From the NCBI GenBank assembly GCA_018340375.1, contig JAFFJZ010000001.1, positions 11,736,001-11,800,000 on the forward strand: a DNA stretch of 64,000 nucleotides. The letters are read 5' to 3'. Below the pieces are notes generated by a model that had not been told where the DNA came from, made no database searches, and saw only the letters and a list, made by a program, of their open reading frames with translations. The number at the start of each line of letters is the position of its first letter. The stretch's first letter is position 1. The position numbers and the translations under genes were made by a program. The stretch comes from Gonatopus flavifemur. Taxonomy: Eukaryota > Arthropoda > Insecta > Hymenoptera > Dryinidae. This document shows positions 33,801-45,171 of this stretch, in pieces.

Positions 33801-34147
33801 ACATTCGAAATGATGATGTATTCACAACAAAATCCACGGCAAGATCGAGAGGAAATTCATGGAAAAATATGGAAAAATCATCAGAAACGGATCTAAATAA
33901 AATTGATTTGAATGATGGAATTGAGACCAATGAAGAGCACATTAAACAAAGAGCACAGGAAAAAGTTTCTGATCGTTATCAGAGGAGTTTACTCGAAGAT
34001 CTTGTTAGAGATAACAGATATCGTGATAGGTATGCGAGAGATCCACACAATGACAAAGGAGGAGTGGGAGTAGTTAAAAAATTGTTACATTGGTTGAAAG
34101 GTGTGGTTGTTGATTTGAATACTCAAAATGATTCACGTCGTTTTTGA
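21808..34147 (+). CDS. Predicted secreted acidic low-complexity protein, four exons, ~1259 residues
   Basis: Not recognised. Coding exons: 21808-21911, 29623-30890, 30978-31187, 31950-34147; all junctions are GT/AG and phases agree (2, 1, 1), giving 1260 codons with the stop. Exon 1 encodes a convincing signal peptide (MHKIIFIHLALAVNIQFQCA). The rest is Ser/Thr/Asn/Asp/Glu-rich and largely without predicted fold: a proline-rich start (TPQPPTPAPTILP), a basic Cys segment (ECGKKKFVCYCQEEPCG), a DCVKK...YCVNAVRAMMKKLKKG block, then long acidic stretches. Near residues 1054-1065 is a cysteine knot (CENIIKKRCPCC), followed by dibasic or RxxR sites (RKRS at 1092, RYQR at 1203, RYAR) that could be proprotein cleavage sites. 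The joining of exon 1 across a 7.7-kb intron rests on phase and the signal peptide, not on a homologue. Codon use and the uninterrupted 2.2-kb last exon argue for a real gene. Confidence 0.78.
22452..22561. mobile_element. Foldback MITE, CCCTGCTCAAAAAA ends, 110 bp
   Basis: CCCTGCTCAAAAAATCTCAT is inverted at the right end (one base different), with TT on both sides (22450-22451, 22562-22563). The interior pairs TTGAACTGACTGATTCT with GAATCAATCGGTTCAA. Same end family as 62058 and 60107. Confidence 0.85.
22693..22970. repeat. Foldback repeat with CACACGGA-like ends
   Basis: CACACGGAAGAAAGTATT at the left and TTTCTCCGTAC at the right. Strong interior pairs: TTGAGTAAAACGGGGACATAGT with ACTATGTCCCCGTTTCACTCAA, and GATGAAAATTCG with CGAATTTATTTTCATC. 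No clean duplication. Confidence 0.6.
23043..23165. repeat. Palindromic repeat AAATGTCTGACAGAT / ATCTGTCGGACATTT
   Basis: AAAATGTCTGACAGATCCTG pairs with the right part ATTATCTGTCGGACATTT; the middle repeats CTGACAG/CTGTC words. Intronic, no coding. Confidence 0.5.
23330..23436. repeat. Eroded CCCAGATAGCA-ended foldback copy
   Basis: Starts CCCAGATAGCATGAAG and ends near GTACTATCCGG; the interior has GAAGTTCTTAA and CAAGAATTC words as in 60746-60852. The right end is mutated and no duplication is visible. Confidence 0.5.
24946..25482 (-). pseudogene. hAT transposase, C-terminal dimerisation region
   Basis: The frame ends with the hAT family C-terminal motif: ILHAYPTIRKIFLRFNTCLP, then SSAPVERLFSFRGIIMRPHR and KISDELFGKLVLLKCNKF. 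The preceding part (NDAILASVSHPFFKL) matches the usual region between the catalytic core and the dimerisation domain. Only ~180 residues remain of an expected 500-700; upstream the frame closes within seven codons and no N-terminal zinc finger or catalytic motifs are seen, so this is a truncated relic. The TTG opening the frame is not a real start. Confidence 0.85.
26345..26790. repeat. Tandem repeat, ~142-bp unit, three copies
   Basis: TCTCCCACGA starts at 26415, 26557 and 26698 (spacings 142, 141). Each unit also has GATTCTGAATCGATTRGTCT and TTGGAAAAATTTAC. Copies differ by ~10 percent. It lies inside the hAT element 24658-27516. Confidence 0.85.
26836..26945 (+). repeat. tRNA-derived SINE-like copy
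   Basis: GAGATCCGCTGATGTGATAG, GCTTTGCTTCTCACTCGCAG and B box GGGTTCAATCC. Closely similar to 18025 and to the minus-strand copy near 62745-62820. The tail GAAAGTTCCTAAAAATGGAC resembles the 18025 tail. Inserted in the hAT element. Confidence 0.6.
27301..27475. repeat. Two perfect tandem copies of a 74-bp unit plus a partial third
   Basis: GAAAATGGGTACAAAAAACC begins at 27301 and 27375 with the following ~74 bases identical, and a truncated third copy starts at 27449 (GAAAATGGGTATTTTCC). They occupy the subterminal region of the hAT element; subterminal repeats often bind hAT transposase, so this could be functional or simple slippage. Confidence 0.85.
28409..28624. repeat. CCAGATAAC...GCTATCTGG-ended repeat built of CTTGTCA/TGACAAG words
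   Basis: Starts TTCCAGATAACATG and ends TTGCTATCTGGGA. The interior is full of short inverted words (GCTTGTCA, CTTGTCAC, TGACAAC, CAAGGTT). The ends belong to the CCCAGATAGC family, but the duplication is not clear. Confidence 0.5.
28825..29032. mobile_element. MITE with CACAGTGAAAAATT ends, 208 bp
   Basis: CACAGTGAAAAATTTTGTGT at the left; the right end, inverted, reads CACAGCGAAAAATTTTGTGT. CA on both sides (28823-28824, 29033-29034). Interior AGGAGGTC / GACCTCCT pair. Intronic. Confidence 0.8.
29033..29190. repeat. Palindromic repeat CAGGGAAAAAAGGAAGCGG
   Basis: CAGGGAAAAAAGGAAGCGGT and GGAT at 29033-29055 pair with ATCCACTGCTTCC...TTCTCCCTG ending 29143; another CCTGCACGGG lies at 29182. 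It abuts the preceding MITE. Ends unclear. Confidence 0.45.
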
Positions 34148-34463
34148 AAGGGATATATAATTATATTTATTTATTTTATTTATGACTCGGTGTGTTATCA
34201 AACGACTGGATGAATTCACTTTCATCGTTAAAGAAACCTACACTGAAGAAAAAAATTCATTCCTTCCAGTGGATTGAATTTTGCCAAATCTCCCTGAACT
34301 TTGTACAAATGTTGCGATCGAAGCCAAATTCAAAAATTTCCAGTCAGATTCTATTGAAGTATTTCTCTTTTTAACCTTTCCCAATGAACCAAATTTGAAG
34401 GGAATTTTGTTTGCGATTATTCTAGCATTCATCTTTCAGGAGTTTTAGACAGTAAACTTCTGG

Positions 34464-34469
34464 AATAAA
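34464..34469 (+). terminator. Candidate polyadenylation signal AATAAA
   Basis: AATAAA 317 bp after the stop of the secreted-protein gene. It is the clearest signal before the convergent exportin-7 gene. Confidence 0.45.
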
Positions 34470-35850
34470 GAATCTTGATCAATAATTTAATACCGTAAAT
34501 AATATTTATTCTGTAAGATTATAGCTACAAATCATCTAGTGGAACATTGTGTGTATAAAACTTTTCTCTTCATACAATACTATGATAGTCAATTACAGAA
34601 TAATTATCACTATCAAAATGCATTATGCATGATGAAAGCTTGACGAAGCAGTGGTTCCTTAATTATTTATAACATACATTTAAAATCTACTTTACTTCAA
34701 TAGCATTGTATCAATTCATTATAATAATCATCGTACAATAAGAATAACTTTACAACACTGTTTCATGAGAACTCAAGTCAATTCAATGGTATCCTCATGT
34801 ACATATCATTCACAATTTTCACAAAGTAACAAACTTTTGCATGTTCTGCGACAGTTCTTTGTGGCAATAAATTGAACTTAAAATGACTGATTCCTAGTTT
34901 TGCCTCCAATAACTATTTTACTAACTTTAATACAATTTTCTAAGGCCATGAGTAATAATGAAGAGAACAAAAAGATACAATTCTGTACAACGATGGATGA
35001 ATGGAAATAAAAGCCGAATCAAAAATTTGAAATTTCAGTTCCGTGGTTCGTAAGAGTTCTTGAGAATTTGCATGCTCTCATTTGAACTCCCATTTGAACA
35101 GATGAAATGTAAATTCTAGAATGCAATCTACAAAATGATTGTGATGCGGATGTTTGTATTGAATTTTCTCGAAATAATGTTCAATTTGTTGATGATTTTG
35201 ACGATTGGCTTCCTATTCTTTGTATCGTATTCCGTACGATAAACCTGCGCTTCTGCATCTAATAGGATAAAATAATGCTATTTTGTGTCTAAAGGGAAAA
35301 GCTAGAATTAGCTATTATATACCGAAAAGATGTTCACAACATTCTTGAAAATGTTAAAAACATGTAAACAACATATTTACCATATTTTCCATTCACTCCA
35401 ACACTCAATATTCTCAAAGAACATTCGTGTAATATGTGAAAAAATGTGAATAGTACAATCTTTTGGTTTTGTACATGCGAATAAATCGAATTAAAAGATA
35501 ATAAAAAAATGTATAAATATGGAATCAAAGAGATGAAAAACAAAAAAAGAATTATTCGTAATGAAAAATCAAGATCGTTGATATAAAATTCCAAGACAAT
35601 ATCGTATGAGTATTAAAACGATATATTCTTAATTTACTTATCTTAGAATAAATTCATCACAAATATAATTAAAATGTTATTCATTTGGAATAGGAAACCA
35701 TTTATCACTGATTTGATTTTATGATTTTTATGCACTAATTCCAAAACGTAACTCTTTATTATAATTTATCTCAAAATTTCATTCGCACATCCATTCAAGT
35801 TTTTGGCAGGCAAGAACTTAGGAAAATTTAATTCTGAGAGAGCATTACCA
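34470..35850. other. Convergent intergenic gap, no feature recognised
   Basis: AT-rich DNA between two convergent genes. It should contain the exportin-7 3' untranslated region on the minus strand. No coding frame, RNA gene or repeat ends seen. Confidence 0.4.
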
Positions 35851-38800
35851 CTACGAAGTCATCATATCACTGACAGAATTTGTAGACATATTTCCCGATA
35901 AAGGTCCTTTGAGAGAATCATTGATATCTCTCCTAAACATTGATAAATTCTGTGTAAACCTGAAATTTTTCATAAATCTCAATTTAATTGCATGATATCA
36001 TACCTGATTCTTATTCGTGAAAAAAAAATAATAATAATCACTAAAATCACTCACCTATCCCTATTTTTTGTAAGTAAATTCCTTTCAATCCCATCCATCA
36101 AATTCTCAAACCACTGCAACATATCCGCTTGTTTGTCAACTGGTTGATTTCGAATAATGTTTTCTCGTAATTGATTGAAATACTACAAGAAAAAACCAAA
36201 AAACCATATTGTATGAGGTTTTATTAAAATTTAGGAAACTGCATTAATGAGATGATGAACTCACGTCTTCGTTTAAAAGTATCAAGCCTAAGAGAGGACG
36301 AGACATACTCCATTGATTTCTACAGTCCTCAAACATTATCACATTTAAAACAGTACTCAGTATTTGTTGTAAAATTTCTGGATGTTGCTTCAAGACTTGT
36401 AAAAATAATTCTCCTCCTCCTGGAACTACGGCATTCTTCTTTCCTGGATAAACCCCAGCTGAATAAGAATTATGAAAACTTGAAAAGTCATCAACATTCC
36501 TATCCTTTAAAATTACATGAGTATTGAACGTACCTTTTTGATAAAGTTGTTTGAATAAATACGTTACGATGTGATCAAGAGTTGTACAACATCCAGTACA
36601 AACCATGGTATCTGTAATGATAAATGAAATTCAAATCTTCATACGAATTGTTCTAATTTCGTGATTAATTCATGCATCTCGTGATAATAATATATTATTA
36701 CGAATTTAATTCTTTCATTTTTTTTTTCATTAACAAAAATTTTACAGGTAAAAAAAATGTTAATTTGCTAGAGAAAAAATGATACTGTCTTTAAATTTTC
36801 CATTTATTCATATTTAAAAGTAATAGGAAGATTCTTTCGATTTATTATTTGGTAATTAAGTTTCCAACAACATGCAAATACGAGTACTGACATTTGAACT
36901 GAATTATAAGCTTTTACAATTCGCAATGGAAAAACATGGAATAAATACAAATATGAAATCAAAGTACGATAAGAATCGGTGTTGGTTCCTAAAAATCGAA
37001 ATAATCTCATAATACTCTCAATACCAAATTGCGGTCAAAGCGTTTTCAACTACGAATCGACTGATGCAAAAAAGAAAAGAAAAAACACAAAAATTATGGC
37101 ATGCGGATATCGTTAACAAGTAATCACATAACTAAGACACGTTATCACAATTATCACAATATTGATAATGAAAATACATAAAACATACAGAAAGGAATAA
37201 ACAACTAATCTCATCAAATTAATCACGTGTTGACGTAAAAAAAAATCTATCAGTTGTGCGGCTGATTATTTGTGCTAGACCCAGTTCATTATTCAACCTA
37301 CTATACCAAGTACCCAAATTGGTATTGATTGTCCAGGACTGCTGTACTAAAACAGGAAACTAAAAACACATGAAATGCAAAATTTTCAAAAGCGATGATT
37401 TTGTAAATGTAACACATCATCCTAGGGTCCAAAGTATGCGCTCCAATCCTCTTATTGCCAATGACATAATAATGGTATTTGATATTTCTAATTATCATTT
37501 GTGTACACGTGATGAATGATTCGCCAATTGATCATTGCTCAAAACACTTGAATACTTCTAAGGCGGGTTCACATTCCAAGCAAAATGCAAAACATAAGCG
37601 GGTGGCATTAAGTATAAAAGAGAAGTTTGGAATACTTATAAAAGCTCGTATAATAACAATAATCTGAACTCTTCTAAACTTTCATTGTTCCAAATTGACA
37701 TAATACTCGAATAGCATGGCGCAGAGGATAGAGAGGGCAATTTTATAATAGAATCAGCCGCACAGACCTGTGTAGGAGTCTTTTTGCGCACCTAATGCTG
37801 TGAGGCCTTCGCTGATACTCGATAGGATGTACAAGAAAACCCTGGGTTCTAAGGTGGACAGAAAAGCCATATGGTCTTGGGCTAAACACTCCAACAACAC
37901 GTAATACGTTGCCGATAATTTTGGATAATCCTAACAAAACAAAGTAAAATATCATTGATGAAAGATAAATCTGAGAACTCGATTCTTCGATCATGATAAA
38001 AAGTAAATCAGAACAATATATCACACATCTCTTTTGCTTTGAAAACTCAATTTACTAACAGATGTGGAATTTATGATGATAAATTTATTATGTATGTACA
38101 TTGTTCTGATATACTAGATATCGATAAAACTCTTCATAAAATGAGTAATATAAAAGTTACATACCAAAAGATCACTTTGCGGTATACTTAGTAGTAACTT
38201 CACAAAAGTATTCAGTGCATTATCTAACGCTTCATCTCCGTACAATCTAAATACTCCAAAATTTACATAACTCCCACATAAGGCTGCTTTCAACATACTG
38301 AAGCATATGCTTATTCCTTTCAACTTTAAAGGATAAATTTGATCTTTGGGAACTTCGACATTGAGTATATGATTACCGTAGCTGCAAATTACTTTACTGG
38401 CTTCGCGAAATAATAATATACCATTTGGAGAGGATGCGTCAAATTGTAATCGCTGACTCCTATTTTGTACTAACTCGGCAAATAATTTTAAAACTGGTGT
38501 AGTGACTTGTGGCTCGTGATGCCATAATTCAACGGCATGTAACAATATTGGAGTGTAATTCGGATATCTAAGATTTCGATTTAAGGAAAGATCATATTAC
38601 ATTCAAATCAATGAAAAAACCAAACACGTCATTATTTTGCAAATATTGAATAAAATCAAACTAAAACGTTGACACGTTTTCTAAAATTCCAAGAATAAAC
38701 TGTACATTATATCGAAAAGGATACATCCAATCAAAAAGCATCATATAAGAAGTTTTTGTGTTGAATGCATAAGCTAGTCCTCGAAGATCTCTAGCCAGTC

Positions 38801-41800
38801 CTATTAACGCTTTTTTAGCCTCTTCCGCTGCAAATAATGGGGTGTCCGCAGCACCCATCAATTGGCCAAGACTCTCTAACGCAGCTGTAACAAAAGTAAA
38901 TGAAATTTTATATAATTTGGAGATAGAAATTTCATAATAACTTGATTTGAAGGTCATATGCATACCCGTAAGAGGTAACATGAAGGTATGAAACCTCTCT
39001 TCGTCTTCTCCCAAATCCACCATCAGTAATCTACCCAGGGATGTATAGAACATTGATCTGCAGCGCATTTCTGTTACAGCCACGCTGTTTCCCAGAAACG
39101 GAAAATGTTCACTCTGCAAGAAAATATTCATTTTCAACATCATAAATTTGTATACGTTATAAACATAAGTGTATCAATAAACATACCGTATGATTGTTGA
39201 GCATAAATTGAACTTCTTCTAATTTGACAAGTTTTCTAACACAACTGTATCCAACGGAAAGATCGTTGAGCAGTTGTAAAGTTTTTGAAATTATTTGTTC
39301 ACTTCGTCCCCAGTATTTTAAATTGGTTATTCTGTGGAATAAATGATTTTAATAATATTTAGATGCGTTTTCTGAATCGATGTATCGAGTGATTTTGATA
39401 TGCAGTTACTTACATTCTTCTGATAAATACACTCAGTACCATAGCTTCGTCGTTAAGGCCTAAAACATCTGACAACCTTCTGTACACTTTGGAGTTTCTT
39501 TGTATTTGATCACCAACGTATATTTTTCGAAATTGTTCGAAGAAACTCAACATCGCAAGTTCAAGTTTTTCGCATCCCCCTTGCGCCAGTCGGGAATCGG
39601 TAAGATTCATCAATTGCAACACTCTACAAACTAATTCACCGTCCATAGCGTCGTGCTCTTCGTTGCTGTTGAAAGATACTCTTCCACCGATGGCACTACC
39701 TGTACACAAAACATATCACTTTAGATATTTGTTTTTTAAATTATATATAAATCCAACAACTGGTGAAAAGAAAAAATATCTCACCAATAATATATACAAG
39801 CCACGTGAGCTGTCCTTCTTGTATCGCGATGTCCATTTGTTGAGAAGGAGAGGCAGTTTGCGTTAACAATTCCTGATAAGTCCTCGCCGCTTGATCGAAT
39901 AACTGGACTAACAGAGTACATGTTTTTTGATATTCGCATCTGCCGATAACCGATAACTGTTCCAATTGTTGTTGAACCATCCCTAAATCATCCAACGGAT
40001 CTTCCAAACCTTCTCTAACTACAACTGCTACGGATTCCAATCTTGACGTAATGTACGCATTCGATACTTCCGGTGTGTACGTTTCCAATAAATGAGGTTC
40101 GGCAGCCTTTACGTAAGGTACAGACGCTACCATTCTTTGCCACAGGCTTAGAAGATAATGCACACTGTTGGGAGCGAACTGCCACATTTGTAAACTTTGG
40201 ACTGTAAATTTTGCGATCAATTGTATAGCTTCCGCGTAATTGTCCACCATGACTAATTCCCCTAACTGATAATTGCTCTTTAATCGGGATAATAATCTAC
40301 AAAACTCGTGATAATTCCCAGGATCGCTAAGGCCTTGAGGATTTTGCAAAATATGTTTCACGCCGTTCACTAGGTGAGTTAAAAATTTAGCTCTCTCAGC
40401 ATTGGAGAACAAACTTCTTCTGACCGATGATATTTGCACTAAACACGAAAGTGCTAATGAGGATAATGTGTTGGGGAGACTGTGATATAAATCGAAAAAA
40501 AGTTTCAAAGTTGTAAAATCTAAGAAAGCTGGTCTCCAGCTAGTTGGGATTTGAACCGTGCATAAATCGTCCGAGCTCTCATCCGTCGATGTTCCAATGA
40601 AATCAAACGTCAGACAATTTTGTGCAAGTTTTAAAAGTTGTGTCATCAATCCGTGCTGTGTTGAAAAAAACAAAAAATTCGAATGATTATTCTGGTTTAT
40701 GAAACGTACAAACACGTTGAATTATACATTCTATACCTGTGCTTCGTCATTGAAATTTAAATTTTTACAGTTTTCAAGAGCTGTGCTCAATAGAGTACAC
40801 GACAATCTAAATATTTCGAAAAGTTGCGTGTCTCTGAAACTAATGGCGATTCTTCTATGCTTCGTGATAGATCTATTAGCATCCGCTTCAGATATTTGAT
40901 TCATTTCGCAAGTCAATTGGGAAAGCAATTGTACTCCTATCATACAATGTTCCACAGATCCCTATGCGAAATAAAATCATTTGTAAATTATATTGTATAA
41001 TGATTAATAGTAAGAGACTAAAGCAAAGAATACCTGTAAGAATTTTGCTATATCACTGACAACATTTCTAAAAACGTAATCTTCTTTATCAAAGTCGAAC
41101 CAACCAAGTTTTGATATTCTGGCAAACAGTGTTACTAAAGCTTGTATTACAAAATTTGGTAATTTTGGTTGTGTTGCTAAGTAGTTGAGGACATAATTTC
41201 CTGCGAACAAGACATTTTTTCATATTATTCGAAATTTTCATTAACGTGCAAAGAAAAATGGGAATATAATACTCTCATTATTGTACAAATTGGCAGAAAA
41301 AGAACTGTATTCTCAAATAACTCTATTCTTTCATATAGAACAAAAAACATCTATATCTAATCAATATCGAAAAGAACAAAGATTTGTAAGAATACAGATA
41401 TTTAGAAATAGAGAAATGGAGAATGGAGTTCTTGTTCTGCCAACAAATTTTGTCGCATTGATCTTTAATGCATCTTCATAGGTGGTCACATGTTTACACA
41501 TTGGGATTCAGTGCGTAAACATGTGAAACCTATGTTCACGCATTGAAGATCAATGTGAAAGAAATTCTTTTCCTTGCACATTGGCCATCGATGTGCACGA
41601 ATCTGAATATCAGCGTGACAGTTTCTCCGTGTTCTATAAAGATACATATTTGATCTGAGATTATGAATTTTAATATGTAAAAGCATATGTTATCAAATTG
41701 TTTCCTTCAAATATAAATGGAATTTGGTTCGAGTCCCCTATAGCTGGGTAAAGGCTATTTCTCGGCTCTCTGATGTATTTCAAACTTATATTCCATTGTT

Positions 41801-44443
41801 TTTTAACATATAAAGAAAAAGAATACAATATTGAATTAGAAACTATGAAAATTTATTCAGATAATTCACAATTTTATACATATTTTTTTCATATCACTGG
41901 CAAAAGAATGTGATAAAAATTTATAAATGATGTTTGTAACATTAATTACAGAAATTAATTTTGTTTTCCATTTGTTAATTCAATTTGAAAATTTTATCAA
42001 ACTATTCAGTCTTATTTAACATGGGTATTTTAAATTGAAAATTTCAAATGTTTACAAAAGATGAGTTATCTTGGAAGTAAACAAAATATTTCAATGAAAT
42101 TTTTCCATGTGATTATAAATCATTCTTATATATGGATACAACCAGATTTGATGTAAAACACAAAAGTACAAAAAGTGAGATTTATAATTTCAATTTTTTA
42201 TATTCATACCAAAGGGATTCATCATTAAGGTGATACTAGCGGCGTGGCAGCAGCCAAATCGTTTACGACAAACTACGGGCAAACACTTTAATTTAATAAA
42301 AATATTGCTCTGTACCAGTGTTGTGATATTCATCGAGCTGGGAAATCGCAGCTACGTGATTACGTTTTGTACTGACACATGTGAGCGCTCTCATGGGTGA
42401 ACCGCTCACCGACAAGAACACATACATGTGTTGGTGCAAACGTAGTCACGTGACCAAGCTGCGATTTCCCAGCTCGACGAATATCACAACACTGCTCTGT
42501 ACAGCACTTCTACTTGAATCAAAGAAGTGAATAGTTTGTCATAAACGATTTGGTTGCTGCCAGGCTGCTAGTATCCCCTTAAAATCATTGTAAAAATTAA
42601 AATGAAATTGTAATAGACTTTCTCATTATTTTATTCAAATAATTTGAATAATGTAAAAATAAACACAAGACAACTGAAATAAAATATGAAATTGAGAAAG
42701 TTCAAATGATGAATGAAAACTCATAGATTTATACCAGCGTTTTCATTTGATTTTTTATACTTTTTTATAAGCATTTTGGAACAATGAAAGAAAACTTGGA
42801 CTTCTGGATGACTATCTAATGATAGCTGTAATCACAGAAGTGGGGTAGCATAGTGTATTAGATAACATTGGAGTAAACAGAATCAGATAAGAAATTATTC
42901 ATGAATAATATTCATTTAGTCAGCAGATTCAGAGTCGTTAAATTCAAGCCATGAATTTGAACATATCTAAACAAAGCCTGAAAAAATCTCCAAAACATAA
43001 CATACGTATAGTTATTAGAACTGAGAAAATATAAAATAAAATACTCACTAATATCGAGTCTTTGTTGTAAACTAAGCCCTTGGGCCGAACGTGAAACTAA
43101 TTTTGTTAACGTGGTGGCAGCCAATAATTGGGCATACGCCGAATCTCCTCTATCCAATAAAAGCTGGCATTTTGTGAGTGTGTCTGGTGCATTTTGAAAG
43201 CCAACCAAAGCTTTTTCAGCTTCGGCACGGTGCACTGAGTCTTGAGATTCATATAACTGCTTGCAAAGCAACTCCAATTGTCGCACTTCCTGTACGTGAT
43301 CCATTTTTAATTTCTCAAACTTATATTTACAAATATTCATTCGAAGATGTCAAGTTCAACGTTTAAGATCATGTTTGTGCACTGTGGTAATTTGCATAAT
43401 TTATTTAAACATTTTAAAACCGTTGTAATTCTTCTTGTATTCAATGAAAATGAAAAAACGTTTGAATGAAGAGCAAATAATTGCTACAATAAAGCACTGA
43501 ACTGTGAAACAACGAAGCAATGATATCAATGTTTAAAATTAGTTTATAAACTTTTTGACATTGCAATGAGTTTTTAGTAAAAAAATAAACATAGAATCAA
43601 ACATAGGTTCTCTCAAAAATGACAAATATATCAATCAAAACATCCGCGATAAACATTCGAACGTTTAGAGGTTATATCAACATATCAGAAATTCAAAACT
43701 TCAAAACTGGTGAAATAGGAATGTTTTTCTCACTAGAGTAGAATAAGAATCAAATACAATCCAGTCGTAATGGATTTCACTGAAGATTTTAAATAAGAAA
43801 AACTTTACCGATTTTCAACGAAGTCAAATACAAATCAATGTAATCACGAACAGAAAAATAAAATTATCTTAACCAAAAATGAAAGGAAATTTTCACCGAG
43901 TGTTGATGTTTGTTACGCACAAGAGATTAGGAAAAACATTTTAACGAATGAATCATACAATTTCATACGACATAATGGCAATTGTTCGGATTATTATGTT
44001 TAACCGAGATATTTTAGAACAGAATCGAGGATCGAATTTTCTTTTTGAAGCTGAACCTTCCTACACAATGCATTATTCGCGCACTTGAAGTTTGATTTGG
44101 CCACAATTTTGTTACGTTTCACCGACGAATTTTGAACGCGGAGAACAAAAAGGATCACAAAAATCCGCGTGCTAGTCGTGTTTTCATTGACAGTAAATAT
44201 TTGAAATGATCACCATTTCATCCGGCGACAACCGATGGAGTTGAAAATTGATTACAATGTTCAAACACACAACGGAAAATCGGAATTACACGTTTATGCG
44301 GCTTAGGCTGTTGAGAATTTTTTCACTACCCATTTAAATGGATGAAATGTCGATTTAATTGAATGTAAATATTGCCTCGTCGGAGATTGCGTTTCCAAGT
44401 TTACATGTTATTTTGATCGGCAACTCACCTGTTCTTCCGCCAT
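35851..44443 (-). CDS. XPO7: Exportin-7 (RanBP16), 15 coding exons, ~1102 residues
   Basis: Importin-beta superfamily nuclear transport receptor that carries proteins through nuclear pores with RanGTP. Exons (minus strand): 44443-44429, 43289-43049, 41200-41034, 40961-40737, 40655-39785, 39699-39414, 39331-39187, 39113-38966, 38884-38725, 38567-38165, 37930-37792, 36611-36534, 36458-36265, 36182-36055, 35959-35851. Every junction is GT/AG with matching phase; the sum is 3309 nt. Diagnostic stretches close to remembered vertebrate XPO7: [114 protein letters not shown], and the C-terminus [11 protein letters not shown]...SVSDMMTS. The start is uncertain: exon 1 would give MAEEQ, while a second ATG at 43304 in frame just before exon 2 gives MDHVQ, matching the vertebrate N-terminus. 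Introns carry MITEs (42229-42578). Confidence 0.95.
42229..42578. mobile_element. TTAA-target MITE, hosting a hAT MITE, 350 bp
   Basis: GGTGATACTAGCGGC at the left pairs with the right end GCTGCTAGTATCCCC, and CAGCCAAATCGTTTACGACA pairs with TGTCATAAACGATTTGG. TTAA lies on both sides (42225-42228, 42579-42582), as in piggyBac or Kolobok elements. It carries the 179-bp hAT MITE 42316-42494. It lies in the exportin-7 intron between exons 3 and 2. A relative lies at 52047-52180. Confidence 0.82.
42316..42494. mobile_element. hAT-type MITE, CAGTGTTG ends, 179 bp
   Basis: CAGTGTTGTGATATTCATCG at the left and the same inverted at the right with one change (CGTCG). A perfect 8-bp duplication CTCTGTAC at 42308-42315 and 42495-42502. 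The interior pairs GCTGGGAAATCGCAGCT with AGCTGCGATTTCCCAGC. Inserted in the TTAA-target MITE 42229-42578. Confidence 0.9.
43290..43304 (-). other. Alternative exportin-7 start, MDHVQ
   Basis: ATG-GAT-CAC-GTA-CAG directly precedes exon 2 in frame, so a transcript starting within intron 1 would encode [15 protein letters not shown]. The same CAG also serves as the splice acceptor when exon 1 (MAEEQ, donor CAG|GTGAGT at 44429) is used. The DHVQ wording equals the vertebrate N-terminus, which suggests the unspliced form is real. Confidence 0.5.
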
Positions 44444-44635
44444 TTTCGTAGCTTCGCATATCTATGATAAAGGCGAAATCGCATTTGATACATGCATTCG
44501 TTTAGTTCAAACCCGTATCGCATGTGGATCCTTTCCTTGGAACAGGGTGACCAACTGTGCATGATGTAGGTTGAGTTGAGACCAACTGACCCGAATGGAA
44601 ATAAGTCCGAAGTGCAACTTACCCGAATGAAATTA

Positions 44636-44900
44636 CCCAGATAACACACGAAGAATTTTTTTTCAAAAACAAGAATAGAATTCTTCAAGAACTCTTTCCG
44701 AACTAATGAATTCACAAAGAGTTCTGGAGGAGTTCAATGTTTGAGACATTAACGAGTCTTGAGTCATACTCTCAAAGAACTCATTGATGCCCAAAACATT
44801 CAACTCCTCCGGAGCTCTGTATGGACTCATTAGTTCGAAGATAGGTTTTGAAGAATTCTATTCTTGTTCTTAAAAAAGAATTCTTCATGTCTTATCAGGG
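44636..44900. mobile_element. Foldback MITE, CCCAGATAAC ends, 265 bp
   Basis: Second copy of the 175-460 family: CCCAGATAACACACGAAGAA at the left, TTATCAGGG at the right, and the same arms (AAGAATAGAATTCTTC, ACTAATGAATTC). TA flanks (44634-44635, 44901-44902). It begins 193 bp upstream of exportin-7 exon 1, so it may sit in or next to that promoter. Confidence 0.82.
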
Positions 44901-45171
44901 TATGCCCGAGAAAAACACAATGTGTTACTAGTCATGCTCCAGTCGCTGTAATAATTACTAATTTTTTTTCGGATCCAATTTCATTCAGCTGCGCGTTGGT
45001 AGACCTGTTTTATACCGAAGTTGTGTTATTCCGAAAAACGATTACTCCAAAATTTTGTACCCCGACGAGTCATATTCCGAAGGTTCGGTATCCCAATTAT
45101 TTTTGGTCCAATTGTATTGCTCATTTCTTATGGATTCCAAAAGACAAATCAACCACGATTTGTCGGGACAA

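Noticed and set aside
37743..38024. 93-codon minus-strand frame inside exportin-7
   Set aside because: It overlaps exon 11 in the wrong frame; the correct frame reads [15 protein letters not shown].
44425..44715. 96-codon minus-strand frame as a separate protein
   Set aside because: It is the upstream read-through of exportin-7 exon 1 into 5' flanking and MITE sequence.
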